In this document: one piece after another, positions 9,366 to 19,278 of the stretch
Position numbering within the stretch: position 1 is the first letter of the stretch
How the letters are laid out: every line of letters starts with the position of its first letter
Source of the DNA: Nitrospira sp. Ga0074138
GTDB taxonomy: Bacteria; Nitrospirota; Nitrospiria; Nitrospirales; Nitrospiraceae
DNA: 64,000 nucleotides
Assembly: GCA_001464735.1 (NCBI GenBank)
Contig: LNDU01000032.1
Coordinates: 1-64,000, forward strand
Direction: 5' to 3'
Position numbers and translations under genes: made by a program
Notes under the pieces: model-generated
Database searches by the model: none
Told to the model about the DNA's origin: nothing
The model's input: only the letters and a program-made list of their open reading frames with translations

Positions 9366-10727
9366 TTGAAATCCAAGATTGTCTTTTCTTGCCAAACCTG
9401 TGGACATCAGGCGCCACGGTGGCTCGGCCGCTGTCCTGACTGCGGCGGCTGGAATACGATGAAAGAGGAGCGGCAAGCGGCGACAGGAAAGGGTCGTCCT
9501 GCTGCGATTAAGACAGCTGAGCCCAAGGCTACGCCCATCGGTGACATCGAAGTCGTGGGAGAGGATCGTCAGCTCACCGGTATTGGTGAATTCGATCGAG
9601 TCCTGGGAGGTGGAGTCATTCCTGGCTCGGTAATTTTGATCGGGGGCGATCCTGGAATTGGCAAGACGACGCTACTCTTGCAGGCCTTGCCACGGTTAGC
9701 GACAAAGGCAGCGCCGGTTCTGTACGTTTCCGGAGAAGAGTCTCCCCGGCAGATCAAGATGCGTGGGCAACGGCTGGGTATTGAACATCCACATCTGTTG
9801 ATCTTGGCCGAAACCTCCCTTGAACAGATTCTGAAAACGGTGCAGGAAATTGAGCCGGCCGCCGTGGTGGTCGATTCGATCCAAACGGTGTATACGGAAC
9901 AAATTACCTCCGCTCCCGGTAGCATCAGCCAAGTTCAGGAAGTGGCTGGACAACTCATGTGGTTTGCCAAGCGGGCTGGTGTGCCGGTCTTCATCATTGG
10001 GCATGTCACTAAAGAGGGGGCGATTGCAGGGCCACGGTTGCTGGAACATATTGTCGATACAGTGTTGTACTTTGAAGGAGATAAGGGACACAGCTACCGG
10101 ATTCTCCGCGCCGTCAAGAATCGTTTTGGATCGACCAATGAAATCGGGGTCTTCGAAATGAAGGATGTCGGGCTCGAAGAGGTGAATAATCCATCGGAAT
10201 TGTTTCTGGCGGAACGTCCTCAACGGAGTACCGGATCGGTGGTTGTGTCGAGCCTCGAAGGGACGAGGCCGATACTGGTTGAACTGCAAGCATTGGTTTC
10301 CTCAACCACCTATGCTATGCCCAAGAGAATGGCGAACGGGGTGGAGGTCAATCGAGTATCACTGCTGCTCGCGGTCATGGAGAAACGGCTGGGGGTGCAT
10401 CTTTCCGGACAGGATGTGTATGTGAATATCGTGGGAGGGATGCATGTCGACGAACCGGCGATTGACTTGGGGATCGTAGCCGCTGTCACATCGAGTTTAC
10501 GGGAAATGCCTGTCGAGCCGGGGACGTTACTGTTGGGGGAGGTCGGTTTGGGTGGAGAGGTACGTGCCGTCAGTCAGGCTGAACTGCGCATTCGTGAGGC
10601 CGCGAAGATGGGGTTCAAACGGTGCATTCTGCCTGAACGAAATCTGGCGAAGCTCGATCCCATCGACGGCATGGAGCTGATCGGTATTCAAGAAGTGCGA
10701 GAGGCATTGGATGTGATGTTGGCGTAG
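9366..10727 (+). CDS. radA: DNA repair protein RadA
   Basis: CxxC zinc motif FSCQTCGHQAPRWLGRCPDCGGWNT; Walker A GGDPGIGKTTLLLQ; KNRFGSTNEIGVF; TTG start. Confidence 0.95.
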   Translation: MKSKIVFSCQTCGHQAPRWLGRCPDCGGWNTMKEERQAATGKGRPAAIKTAEPKATPIGDIEVVGEDRQLTGIGEFDRVLGGGVIPGSVILIGGDPGIGKTTLLLQALPRLATKAAPVLYVSGEESPRQIKMRGQRLGIEHPHLLILAETSLEQILKTVQEIEPAAVVVDSIQTVYTEQITSAPGSISQVQEVAGQLMWFAKRAGVPVFIIGHVTKEGAIAGPRLLEHIVDTVLYFEGDKGHSYRILRAVKNRFGSTNEIGVFEMKDVGLEEVNNPSELFLAERPQRSTGSVVVSSLEGTRPILVELQALVSSTTYAMPKRMANGVEVNRVSLLLAVMEKRLGVHLSGQDVYVNIVGGMHVDEPAIDLGIVAAVTSSLREMPVEPGTLLLGEVGLGGEVRAVSQAELRIREAAKMGFKRCILPERNLAKLDPIDGMELIGIQEVREALDVMLA

Positions 10728-10791
10728 AAAGAGGGAAGTAAGCGGTAGGCAAGGCTCGATGCTCGCCCAACGCGCACAGAAAATTCATCGA

Positions 10792-11709
10792 ATGAGGATC
10801 ATAGTGGGCGGTGCTTCTTGCATGCGCGCAGTAGAGCCTTATCCGCCTCTGCTTCCCTGTAGAGGGGGGAACAGTAGAAAAACAAGGCTTGCGCACTTTA
10901 TTGGTATTTGCATCGCGATCTTCATGTTGGCTAGTTGTGCTCTCATCACACCAAAAGAAGAACTCCCGCTCCGGCAGGTGACGGCGCAGGAATTGACGGC
11001 TCTTTTGCGCCATCGTGAAGCGGCTATCCAATCCCTGAAGGGATTGTTCAGCGCGAAAGTGCGGGGTGGGCTCATTCCCATTGCGTCACGAATGGAGGGC
11101 ACGGTCTACTACCGTCGTCCGAACGCGTTGCGGCTGAGAGGATTTACTTCTCTTGGAAACGAGCTGTTCGACCTTGTTCAAGCGGATGATCTGTACAGGC
11201 TCCGCTTGCCTCTGGAGGGAAAGACCTATACTGGTCACCGGTCCGACATGAAAGATGCAGGGAAGCTGGCTCGATTCTCTCAGTTGAGTGTCTGGGCGGT
11301 CGGTGGCGTGTTGGGGACGAACGCCATTGCCAGGGATGAAGTGGTGAAGGTCGTGGAAGACAGAGGCCGATATCGTCTCGACGTCTATGCGCCAGCAACC
11401 GGGGGAACGAGCCCCTCGCGTCTGCCGATCCGCCACCTCTGGTTTGACCGCCGATTGCTCGTGGTACAGGAAGAGTGGCTTGGGTCGAGCGGGGAGGTCG
11501 AGGCGACGATTCAGTATGACGATTTTAGGCCGCTCGAGGAGTTGAAAAGTATTCCAGCAGAGGACATGGGCGATCAGGATCTTCGGCTATTTCGCCCGTT
11601 CAAGATTTCCCTCGAAGATGGTCGCGGACAAGGCTCCGTGCAAGTCATTTTTCACGAGATGCATCACAATCACGCGATACGGGCGGAAGACTTAGGTCAG
11701 ATCTCATAA
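10792..11709 (+). CDS. Lipoprotein, DUF4292/LolB-like
   Basis: Hydrophobic leader with LASCALITP lipobox; SRMEGTVYYRRPNALRLRGFTSLGNELFDLVQADDLYRLRLPLEG. Confidence 0.65.
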   Translation: MRIIVGGASCMRAVEPYPPLLPCRGGNSRKTRLAHFIGICIAIFMLASCALITPKEELPLRQVTAQELTALLRHREAAIQSLKGLFSAKVRGGLIPIASRMEGTVYYRRPNALRLRGFTSLGNELFDLVQADDLYRLRLPLEGKTYTGHRSDMKDAGKLARFSQLSVWAVGGVLGTNAIARDEVVKVVEDRGRYRLDVYAPATGGTSPSRLPIRHLWFDRRLLVVQEEWLGSSGEVEATIQYDDFRPLEELKSIPAEDMGDQDLRLFRPFKISLEDGRGQGSVQVIFHEMHHNHAIRAEDLGQIS

Positions 11710-11715
11710 TCGCCG

Positions 11716-12507
11716 ATGAAAATCCTTGCGGTTGAAACAGCCACGACGTGGCAGAGTGTCGCGATTCTTGAAGACGACCGCATTATAGCGATGCATGAGC
11801 AAGAGGCTGGTGGTGCGCAGGGCTCCCTCCTTTTGCCCACGATCGATCAATTGTTCTCTCAATCCGGATTGCGGCTTGGCGATCTCAGTGGTCTTGCTTG
11901 TTCGATCGGGCCAGGCTCGTTTACCGGTATCCGAGTGGGTATTGCAACGTGCCTAGGACTTCGGGGAGCCACTGGTCTTCCTCTCACACTGGTACCGACA
12001 CTGGAAGCCATGGCGAGGAATTTTGACGCGGCAACCGTTCCCGTCTGTCCAATGCTGGTCAGTCGTCGTGGGGAAGTGTACTGGGCGATTTTCCGTTGGA
12101 CAGGGGATGGGCGATTCGATCGTGTTGTCAGTGAACAGGTTGGACCCCCAGGAGCCCTCGCGCAGAGTCTCACCGAACCTACGTTGGTATTCGGGGCCGG
12201 CTGGTCGTCGATGGAATCGGAGATTCGAGCGGCATTGCCTGTGTCGGTCACCGTGACGGTGGGATCACACGAGGTCTTCACACCGTCGGCTATTCACGTC
12301 GCGCGCGTCGGGCTGGAACGACTTCGATGCGGTGAAATTGCCGGAGATGTGGTGATGCCGCTGTATGTCCAGCGGACCCAAGCAGAAATCCAATACGAAT
12401 GGTCCGGAGGTGTATCATCTGTTGCGAGACGTCGGCAGCGGGTTGAAACCAAAGTTGCCGAGCGGTTGGCTCGTGGGCGTCGGCGGTCGGATCGGCAGGA
12501 TATGTGA
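11716..12507 (+). CDS. tsaB: tRNA threonylcarbamoyladenosine biosynthesis protein TsaB
   Basis: MKILAVETATTWQSVAILEDD...GLACSIGPGSFTGIRVGIATCLGLRGATGLPLTLVPTLEAMA. Confidence 0.93.
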   Translation: MKILAVETATTWQSVAILEDDRIIAMHEQEAGGAQGSLLLPTIDQLFSQSGLRLGDLSGLACSIGPGSFTGIRVGIATCLGLRGATGLPLTLVPTLEAMARNFDAATVPVCPMLVSRRGEVYWAIFRWTGDGRFDRVVSEQVGPPGALAQSLTEPTLVFGAGWSSMESEIRAALPVSVTVTVGSHEVFTPSAIHVARVGLERLRCGEIAGDVVMPLYVQRTQAEIQYEWSGGVSSVARRRQRVETKVAERLARGRRRSDRQDM

Positions 12508-13034
12508 GCCGCGACATGGTGATGTCTGAATTTCAAATTGTCCCAGCGACACCGGATATGTTACCGGACATTCTTGCTTTGGAAGAGGCTTGCTTCTCAT
12601 CCCCTTGGACGCGCAAAATGGTGGAGGCTGAGTTAACGACCAATCATTTCGCACATTTTCTTGTTGCGAGGCGGCGAGAGGAGTCGATACCACAGGCCGA
12701 ACCCACGATTATTGGGTACCATTGCTTCTGGATTGTCTTTGAAGAGCTGCGATTGATGAATTTGGCGGTACGAGAGTCGATGCGGAGAAGAGGGGTTGGA
12801 AAAGCGCTTGTCACCGAAGCCCTTCGTCTGGGATTGGAACAAGCGGCTACTCGAGCAGTCCTCGAAGTCAGAGCCTCGAACGATCCAGCGTGTTCTCTCT
12901 ATGCTCGTCTAGGTTTTGTCCAGATTGGACGTCGCCCTCGTTACTACACGAATCCCGTCGAACATGCTGTGCTGATGGAAATGCATCCGCTCGTGATATC
13001 GAGTGGCCAGCAGCTGGCAAAGGTTTTGCCTTAG
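12504..13034 (+). CDS. rimI: Ribosomal protein S18 alanine N-acetyltransferase
   Basis: GNAT fold: LMNLAVRESMRRRGVGKALVTEALRLG...LEVRASNDPACSLYARLGFVQIGRRPRYY; overlaps tsaB. Confidence 0.92.
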   Translation: MSRDMVMSEFQIVPATPDMLPDILALEEACFSSPWTRKMVEAELTTNHFAHFLVARRREESIPQAEPTIIGYHCFWIVFEELRLMNLAVRESMRRRGVGKALVTEALRLGLEQAATRAVLEVRASNDPACSLYARLGFVQIGRRPRYYTNPVEHAVLMEMHPLVISSGQQLAKVLP

Positions 13035-13082
13035 GGAGGTGGATCAGCTTCAACAGAGTCAATTTAACCAGGAGGTGTCGTT

Positions 13083-13322
13083 ATGTTGACGGAAGATGCG
13101 ATTGTTGAACAACTTCGCCACTCCAACACCGAATTCCGGGAACTAGAAGCGTCGCATCATCGCCTGGACCTTGAACTGAACGAGCTGCAGAAGCGCCATG
13201 TCTTGACCCCGTCGGAAGAAATTGAGAAAAAACGGATGCAAAAGGAAAAATTGGTGAAGAAAGACAAGCTTGCAGAACTGATTCGTCTCTACCGTGAGCA
13301 CAGGCTCGAGCCGGCGCGGTAG
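13083..13322 (+). CDS. YdcH/DUF465 family protein
   Basis: Short charged helical protein: FRELEASHHRLDLELNELQKRHVLTPSEEIEKKRMQKEKLVKKDKLAELI. Confidence 0.85.
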   Translation: MLTEDAIVEQLRHSNTEFRELEASHHRLDLELNELQKRHVLTPSEEIEKKRMQKEKLVKKDKLAELIRLYREHRLEPAR

Positions 13323-13367
13323 CAGGTTGGTCGACCACCGATTCTACAGGCGGCTGAATTTGTCGAT

Positions 13368-14144
13368 ATGGAAAAGGCCACTCATCCGCTCGCTTCCCAC
13401 ATCCAAGGCGTCAAGAGACGACTGATCATTATTGGTGCGACGGTCTTGGGTGCGTTGGTGCTGACCTTCTCTTTTTCCGCTGAAATGGTGGCATGGCTCA
13501 ACCGACCCTTTTCAAACCAACTGGCCTTTTATGGTCCAACGGAGGCGCTGTTCGCTTCGATCAAGGTGTCGCTGTTGGCAGCCCTCATTCTTAGTTTGCC
13601 GGTCATTTTTTATCAGTGTTGGAAGTTTATAGAGCCCGCCTTGCTGCAGAAGGAACAGCGTTGGGCGATCCCGCTATTCATGGTGGCTGGGGGGCTGTTC
13701 GCGGTAGGGCTGTTCTTCTGCAATGTCGTGATTTTGCCGCTCGTGATCGATCTGTTCGTGAGTTTCGGACTCGATCGTGATATCACCCCGCAGCTGAGCG
13801 TTGGCACTTATATTGATTTTAATGTGAAATTTCTGCTCATCTTCGGCTGTGCGTTTGAGCTACCCTTAGTCATGACTCTTGTGGCAATGATTGGAGTGGT
13901 ATCAGCGGGGATGTTCGCTCGTTACCGCAAACATGCCATTTTGTTGTGTCTCATTGTCTCTGCCATCGTTACTCCTGATGCCACGCTCTTTACCATGCTT
14001 TTGATGGCAGTTCCCCTCATGGCGCTGTATGAGATCGGGATTCTCAGCGCTCGGCTGTTCGGGCGAAAACCGGACTCAGGGGGGATCGATTTGCCGCTCG
14101 ATCCGGATCTGCCGATGAATACTGCTGGAACGAGACTACGATGA
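13368..14144 (+). CDS. tatC: Sec-independent protein translocase TatC
   Basis: HPLASHIQGVKRRLIIIG...; LNRPFSNQLAFYGPTEALFASIKVSLLAAL; six-TM topology. Confidence 0.93.
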   Translation: MEKATHPLASHIQGVKRRLIIIGATVLGALVLTFSFSAEMVAWLNRPFSNQLAFYGPTEALFASIKVSLLAALILSLPVIFYQCWKFIEPALLQKEQRWAIPLFMVAGGLFAVGLFFCNVVILPLVIDLFVSFGLDRDITPQLSVGTYIDFNVKFLLIFGCAFELPLVMTLVAMIGVVSAGMFARYRKHAILLCLIVSAIVTPDATLFTMLLMAVPLMALYEIGILSARLFGRKPDSGGIDLPLDPDLPMNTAGTRLR

Positions 14145-15220
14145 GGCATCGGACTGTAAAGGCTCAGCGCATTCGCACGATTGCCTCTATGATCGTAATG
14201 TGGGGTGCTTTTCTCTGCTTGGGCGGCGGTGAGAGTCTCCAAGCTTCCGATCCGCTGAGGATTGCAGAGACCTCGACGGCCTCGGGGCCATCTGAACAAT
14301 CTGCAGCCAGCGTGCAGGCTCTTCTGATAGGGAGCGATGGAGTCCTCTATGCCGGATCCTTCGGGCATGGGATTTTTCGAACCGTGGATCGAGGCGCGAC
14401 GTGGGCTCCAGTAGGGGGTGGCATCACCGATCCCTTTATCTTGAGTTTGGCCTCCGTGAAAGACGGAGCCGTCTATGCCGGTACGTTTCGTGGTGGAGTG
14501 TTTCGCTCACGAGACAAAGGGAATAGCTGGCAGCCGGTCAATGTGGGGCTCAAGCGGCTTGAGGTCAAAGCCTTATTAGTGGTGGACCACGAACTGTTTG
14601 CCGGTACCGGAGATGGCGTGTATCGCCTGCATGACTCCGAGGATCGTTGGACGTCTGTGACGTCGGGGTTAGACGATATTCTGGTCCATGCACTCGCTCG
14701 CTCTGCCGATGGAACTTTATTCGCAGGGACTTCCGGTCAAGGCGTCTTTCGGTTCAGCCCTCGCTCAACCGGGTGGGTGCGTATGCGGCATGGGTTGAAG
14801 GATCACGAGGGAATGATCGAAAATTTCATTCGTGTTCTTGTCATCGATCAGGATCACAGTATTTTGGCAGGCACGTTTGACGGCGGGGTGTTTCGCAGTG
14901 CCGACAGCGGACTGACGTGGCGGCCAATCAGTCGGGCCCTACCTAACGACTCTATCCGGGGTATTGTATTTAGTGACGAAGGAGTAGTTGTGGCAACTGG
15001 GAACGGAATTTTTAAGACCGTCGATAAGGGCAAGCAATGGATTCCCCTCAACAAGGGTCTGGCGAGCCTTGCGGTGCAAGTGTTGATCGGATCGGGTGAT
15101 AAAGGTCTCTACGCCGGGACGAGTGCAGGGGTGTTTCGCAGCGATGATGGCGTCTCCTGGATGGCCGTCAATCAGGGGCTGGAGGTGGGAATCGCGCCCC
15201 CGCCATTTCTCTTTCGCTAA
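14141..15220 (+). CDS. Ycf48/BNR-like repeat protein (exported beta-propeller)
   Basis: Recurrent (Y/F)AG(T/S)xxxGVFRSxDxGxTWxP units; ATGA overlap with tatC. Confidence 0.8.
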   Translation: MRHRTVKAQRIRTIASMIVMWGAFLCLGGGESLQASDPLRIAETSTASGPSEQSAASVQALLIGSDGVLYAGSFGHGIFRTVDRGATWAPVGGGITDPFILSLASVKDGAVYAGTFRGGVFRSRDKGNSWQPVNVGLKRLEVKALLVVDHELFAGTGDGVYRLHDSEDRWTSVTSGLDDILVHALARSADGTLFAGTSGQGVFRFSPRSTGWVRMRHGLKDHEGMIENFIRVLVIDQDHSILAGTFDGGVFRSADSGLTWRPISRALPNDSIRGIVFSDEGVVVATGNGIFKTVDKGKQWIPLNKGLASLAVQVLIGSGDKGLYAGTSAGVFRSDDGVSWMAVNQGLEVGIAPPPFLFR

Positions 15221-15240
15221 ATCTAGAAAGGACGACTGTA

Positions 15241-15753
15241 ATGGTTGAGATAGGCGAGAAAACACGGGCAACAATAGCCGTGACAAGTAAGGGACAACCC
15301 ATGGGAGAAATTGTACTCAGGTTTTTCTCGGATGTGGCGCCTGGTCACGTTAATAACTTTGTGAAGCTTTCCAAGGATGGGTTTTACAATGGGACGACGT
15401 TTCACCGTGTCATTCCCGGGTTCATGATTCAGGGAGGGGATCCCAACAGTAAGAATTCCGACCGGTCCTCCCACGGAATGGGTGGACCTGGTCATAAAGT
15501 AAAGGCGGAGTTTAACAGTACGCCACACAAGCGAGGTATTGTCTCGATGGCCCGCGCGAACGATCCGGATAGCGCTGGGTCACAGTTCTTTATTTGTGTT
15601 GCAGATGCCAATTTTCTCGATTGGCAATACACGGCCTTTGGGGAGGTGGTCAGTGGAATGGAGGTAGCCGATAAGATCGTCACTATGAAGCGTGACGGGC
15701 GAGACAATCCGCTGGAGCGAGCCGAGATGACCGTCACGATCAGCGAGGGGTAA
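15241..15753 (+). CDS. Cyclophilin-type peptidyl-prolyl cis-trans isomerase
   Basis: FVKLSKDGFYNGTTFHRVIPGFMIQGGDPNSKN...GIVSMARANDPDSAGSQFFICV. Confidence 0.95.
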   Translation: MVEIGEKTRATIAVTSKGQPMGEIVLRFFSDVAPGHVNNFVKLSKDGFYNGTTFHRVIPGFMIQGGDPNSKNSDRSSHGMGGPGHKVKAEFNSTPHKRGIVSMARANDPDSAGSQFFICVADANFLDWQYTAFGEVVSGMEVADKIVTMKRDGRDNPLERAEMTVTISEG

Positions 15754-15770
15754 AAGGGGAGGAGTGAGAA

Positions 15771-16511
15771 GTGAGCTGCAAGGAAGCCCATAATCGGACA
15801 GGGTGGATTATTGCCGGCCTCCTCACTCTGTACTCCGTCCTGTCGGTCGGTTGTGCCGCTCCGCATGTGCCAGCGAGAATTATTTACGAGGATCCGGTCA
15901 ATTTTGTGCGATTGGAAGAGGATTCGGAAGTGCTCGCGGAATGGCCACCGAGTCACCATGCCCATCCGTTTACAATCGAACCGGATAAATTGCGAACGAT
16001 TTTGTCTGGCTTGAAGGTGCAAGAGCATTGGATTGCGCTGCAGCGGTGGATGCGAGGGGAGTCCCCCTTGGTTCCAGCCTTCACGGAGGAGGAGTTGACT
16101 CTCTTGTCTGTGCGTCTATCGGAGGCGCTGGCTGAGGCGAAAGACAACGAACGAGTGACCTTTTATTTGAGCCAGCCGCAGACCTTCGCCCGCCGAATTA
16201 TCACGACAGGTGGGTTCTACGTTCATGGGACGGAACTGCACATTATTCTAGGAAATTGGAGAATTATTTACGGCATCCCGGCCTATGGGATGATCTATGA
16301 TCGGCGTTATCCGATGCGACCGACCGCCGCGAAAGGCTTTGATTTAAAGTTTCAACCTGCTGAGGCCGTTGTTCCGATGAAGAGTAGCCTGCTGGATGGG
16401 ATTTTAGCTAATGCCAAGGACGAACTCATCATCGATCTGACCAAGCTCGACCCGCCCGATCCAGAGGTTTCTCTCATTCGATCGTGCTTGAATCATGAGT
16501 CTCTGTGTTAG
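15771..16511 (+). CDS. Hypothetical lipoprotein
   Basis: GTG start; lipobox-like SVGCAAP; no domain recognised. Confidence 0.65.
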   Translation: MSCKEAHNRTGWIIAGLLTLYSVLSVGCAAPHVPARIIYEDPVNFVRLEEDSEVLAEWPPSHHAHPFTIEPDKLRTILSGLKVQEHWIALQRWMRGESPLVPAFTEEELTLLSVRLSEALAEAKDNERVTFYLSQPQTFARRIITTGGFYVHGTELHIILGNWRIIYGIPAYGMIYDRRYPMRPTAAKGFDLKFQPAEAVVPMKSSLLDGILANAKDELIIDLTKLDPPDPEVSLIRSCLNHESLC

Positions 16512-16591
16512 GACCAGCGGGTGACACGGCTCACGCTCAATTTGATGCAAGTAGGGATTGCTGGAAGACTCGAAAAATGAAGCGAAATGTC

Positions 16592-17599
16592 TTATCGACT
16601 GCCTGGACCCAAAAGATACATACGGGGTACTTCCATTAGCGCTTCGGCGATGGACTGCCAGCCGAGCTTGCTTTGACCTTCAATGCGATCACAAAAACGG
16701 ATGGGTAGCTCATCCACATCCGCACCCAGCTGCATGGCCCGCCAGGCGAGCTCCACTTGAAAGATGTACCCTTTTGCTCGGACGGTGGCGAGGTTCATCC
16801 GTGCCAAGAGCTCACGACGATAGCAGCGGAATCCTCCTGTCCAGTCGTGGATGGTCGAGCCCAGGAAGAGGCTGACGTAGGTATTCCCGCATCGAGAGAC
16901 GAAACGACGGCGGGCGTTCCAGTTCTCGGTCCCGCCGCCAGGCACGTAGCGACTTCCGATCACCAGGTCGGCAGTGTGGCTTCGGTGTACCAGGCGCGGC
17001 AGATCCCAGGGCGCATGGCTGAAGTCACAGTCCATTTCAATGATGAGACTGTAATTCCGCTGCAGTGCCCACGTGAATCCCGCGAGATAGGCTGGCCCAA
17101 GTCCCTCTTTGTTTGGCCGGTGCAGGACGTGCACATGCCCATACCGACAACTGAGCTGATCGGCTAATTCTCCAGTCCCGTCAGGGGAGTTATCATCAAC
17201 GACCACGATATCAGCGACAAGATATTGGCTGATTGCCCGAACAAGCGCCTCAAGATTGGCGCGTTCATTATACGTTGGGAGGACAATGACGATCGATTGT
17301 TTGAAATCGAACGGCGAGGCGGGAATGAGCGGTGTACCTGCCTCCACTTGGGAATATCCTAGAGACCGGTTTTGAGTCGGATTATGAGGGCTGATGGCAA
17401 TCCGTGCGCTGTCAGCGCCACGGGCGATTAGCTCTTCAGCGAGTTCAAAGTTTGGTACAGCGTAGGCTTCATCCATGCCCAGCTTCCGGAGAGGCGTTGC
17501 ACCGTCCTCCTTGCCGATGTGATGGAAGTGTATGAACGGTGCGGGAGTTTCATCGAACAGCGGAGCGATTGATGGGCTACTGGACATGGCGTTGTTCAA
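16592..17599 (-). CDS. Glycosyltransferase family 2, polyprenol-monophosphomannose-synthase-like
   Basis: IVIVLPTYNERANLEALVRAIS...DIVVVDDNSPDGTGELAD...PNKEGLGPAYLAGFTWAL...MDCDFSH...GSRYVPGGG. Confidence 0.9.
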   Translation of the reverse strand: MNNAMSSSPSIAPLFDETPAPFIHFHHIGKEDGATPLRKLGMDEAYAVPNFELAEELIARGADSARIAISPHNPTQNRSLGYSQVEAGTPLIPASPFDFKQSIVIVLPTYNERANLEALVRAISQYLVADIVVVDDNSPDGTGELADQLSCRYGHVHVLHRPNKEGLGPAYLAGFTWALQRNYSLIIEMDCDFSHAPWDLPRLVHRSHTADLVIGSRYVPGGGTENWNARRRFVSRCGNTYVSLFLGSTIHDWTGGFRCYRRELLARMNLATVRAKGYIFQVELAWRAMQLGADVDELPIRFCDRIEGQSKLGWQSIAEALMEVPRMYLLGPGSR

Positions 17600-17904
17600 T
17601 GAATTGTTCGCCTAGGGCATGGCATAGCATGGTGAAGGTTGACCGGTCTGCACACGAAGGATGTGAGAAATAGTGGGTGTAAGATCCGTGACGCTAAAGA
17701 GGAAGTGGTGGAACGACAGAGGACTCTCCTTGTTGAAACCGGCGGTATTCTAGTCGAGAGCAGAGAGGTGCGCAAGAAGAGATTCAGTCAGCTATGTCAG
17801 AGCGCTGGTTGCGCGTTTTGACAGTGCGGGAACGGCTATGCTACAGTCCGCGATTCGTTGATATTGCAGGCTTTTCTATCACTTAACCTCTTAAGGAACA
17901 CTGT

Positions 17905-19257
17905 ATGAGCGGGACACAGACTCAAGTGATTGTTGTGGTGGGAGCAGGACCGGCTGGGATGGCTGTTGCCAGCACGCTCTCGAAAGCCGGCCACGAAATC
18001 ATTATTCTCAATCGTGATATCAAATTCGGTGGATTGGCTGAATACGGGATCTTCCCCTCTAAGCTGAAACTCCGTGGCGGGCTCAAGAAGCAGTACTGGG
18101 AACTTCTTCAGCAGAAGAACGTCCATTATTTTGGGAATGTCTCCATCGGGACCGGAAATGACCTCACGGTCGAAGATGTGCGCGAGCTGGGTGCGAACGC
18201 GGTGGTTTTCACGATCGGTGCGCAGGGGACCAAGGCCATCGGTGTCGAGGGGGACTCGGCTCAGGGTGTGTTTCACGCAAAAGATGTGGTCTACCACTTC
18301 AATCGTTTACCGGGCTTCGGCGACCGTCCATTTGAAATGGGACAACATGTCGCTGTGATCGGGGCGGGAGATGTGATGGTGGATATTGCCCACTGGTTGA
18401 TCCGCTACAAGAAAGTCGCGAGGGTCACGGCCATCGTAAGACGAGGCCCCGTGGAACGTAAGTACAATCCGAAAGAAATTCGCAGCATTTGTGCCAACAT
18501 GGACCTCGATGGGATCAACGCTGAGTTTGAGCGCATCAAGGACCGTCTCGCCAAGGTCGGCCAGAATCCCGATGAGGTCTTGAAGACATTCACCGACGAA
18601 TTTACCAAATGTGAGGCGAAGGTATCCGAGACAAAGATGGGGTTTCGTTTCCTTGCGTCCCCGAAGCGTATTCTGGTTGATGGACAGAATCGGGTTCGTG
18701 GACTTGAAATGGAAGACAACAGACTTGATCCGAAGGGCGAGGATACGGTCGCAGCGGGCTTGAAGGCGTATTACGAGTTTCCTTGTGATTCAGTTGTGTT
18801 TGCCGTCGGCGACAAGGTAGATGAGACGGTTGGTCTACCCTATAAGAATGGCATGTTTACTACCAACCCCAACAAGACTGGTAATGACCCTGATGATGCG
18901 CTCTTCCAGGCCTACGATGAATCTGCAGGGAAGGTGATGGACGGCGTATTTTTGGCCGGTTGGGCTCGAAAAGCCAGCGAGGGCCTCGTCGGCGTCGCGA
19001 AGCGCGACGGAGATTGGTGTGCGGAGGTGGTCGAACGGTACCTTGCAACCAAGGCGGGAGAGGGAGACGTCAAGATGGTTCTGGATCGATTGCACGCGCG
19101 CTTGCGACAACGTCAGAGTCGTCCGGTCGACGTGAATGGGTTGCGGGCGTTGGATGTGGCAGAACACTCATTCGTCGAGAAGTCCGATTGTATCGGGGAG
19201 TTCAAGTTTTCAGCCAATCAGGAGATGCTCAAATATATTGAGCAGAGGAAAGTGTGA
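17905..19257 (+). CDS. FAD-dependent oxidoreductase, ferredoxin-NADP reductase / GltD-like
   Basis: VVVGAGPAGMAVASTLSKAGHEIIILNRDIKFGGLAEYGIFPSK; second Rossmann motif VAVIGAGDVMVDIAHWL; ATG-like C-terminal VFLAGWARKASEGLVGVAKRDGD. Confidence 0.85.
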   Translation: MSGTQTQVIVVVGAGPAGMAVASTLSKAGHEIIILNRDIKFGGLAEYGIFPSKLKLRGGLKKQYWELLQQKNVHYFGNVSIGTGNDLTVEDVRELGANAVVFTIGAQGTKAIGVEGDSAQGVFHAKDVVYHFNRLPGFGDRPFEMGQHVAVIGAGDVMVDIAHWLIRYKKVARVTAIVRRGPVERKYNPKEIRSICANMDLDGINAEFERIKDRLAKVGQNPDEVLKTFTDEFTKCEAKVSETKMGFRFLASPKRILVDGQNRVRGLEMEDNRLDPKGEDTVAAGLKAYYEFPCDSVVFAVGDKVDETVGLPYKNGMFTTNPNKTGNDPDDALFQAYDESAGKVMDGVFLAGWARKASEGLVGVAKRDGDWCAEVVERYLATKAGEGDVKMVLDRLHARLRQRQSRPVDVNGLRALDVAEHSFVEKSDCIGEFKFSANQEMLKYIEQRKV

Positions 19258-19278
19258 AGTATCTGGAAGGCTTCATCT

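Noticed and set aside
9696-10289. 197-aa minus-strand ORF inside radA
   Set aside because: Shadow ORF antisense to a clear conserved gene; no domain-like sequence
15492-16028. 178-aa minus-strand ORF across the PPIase and lipoprotein genes
   Set aside because: Antisense to two coherent genes; no recognisable family
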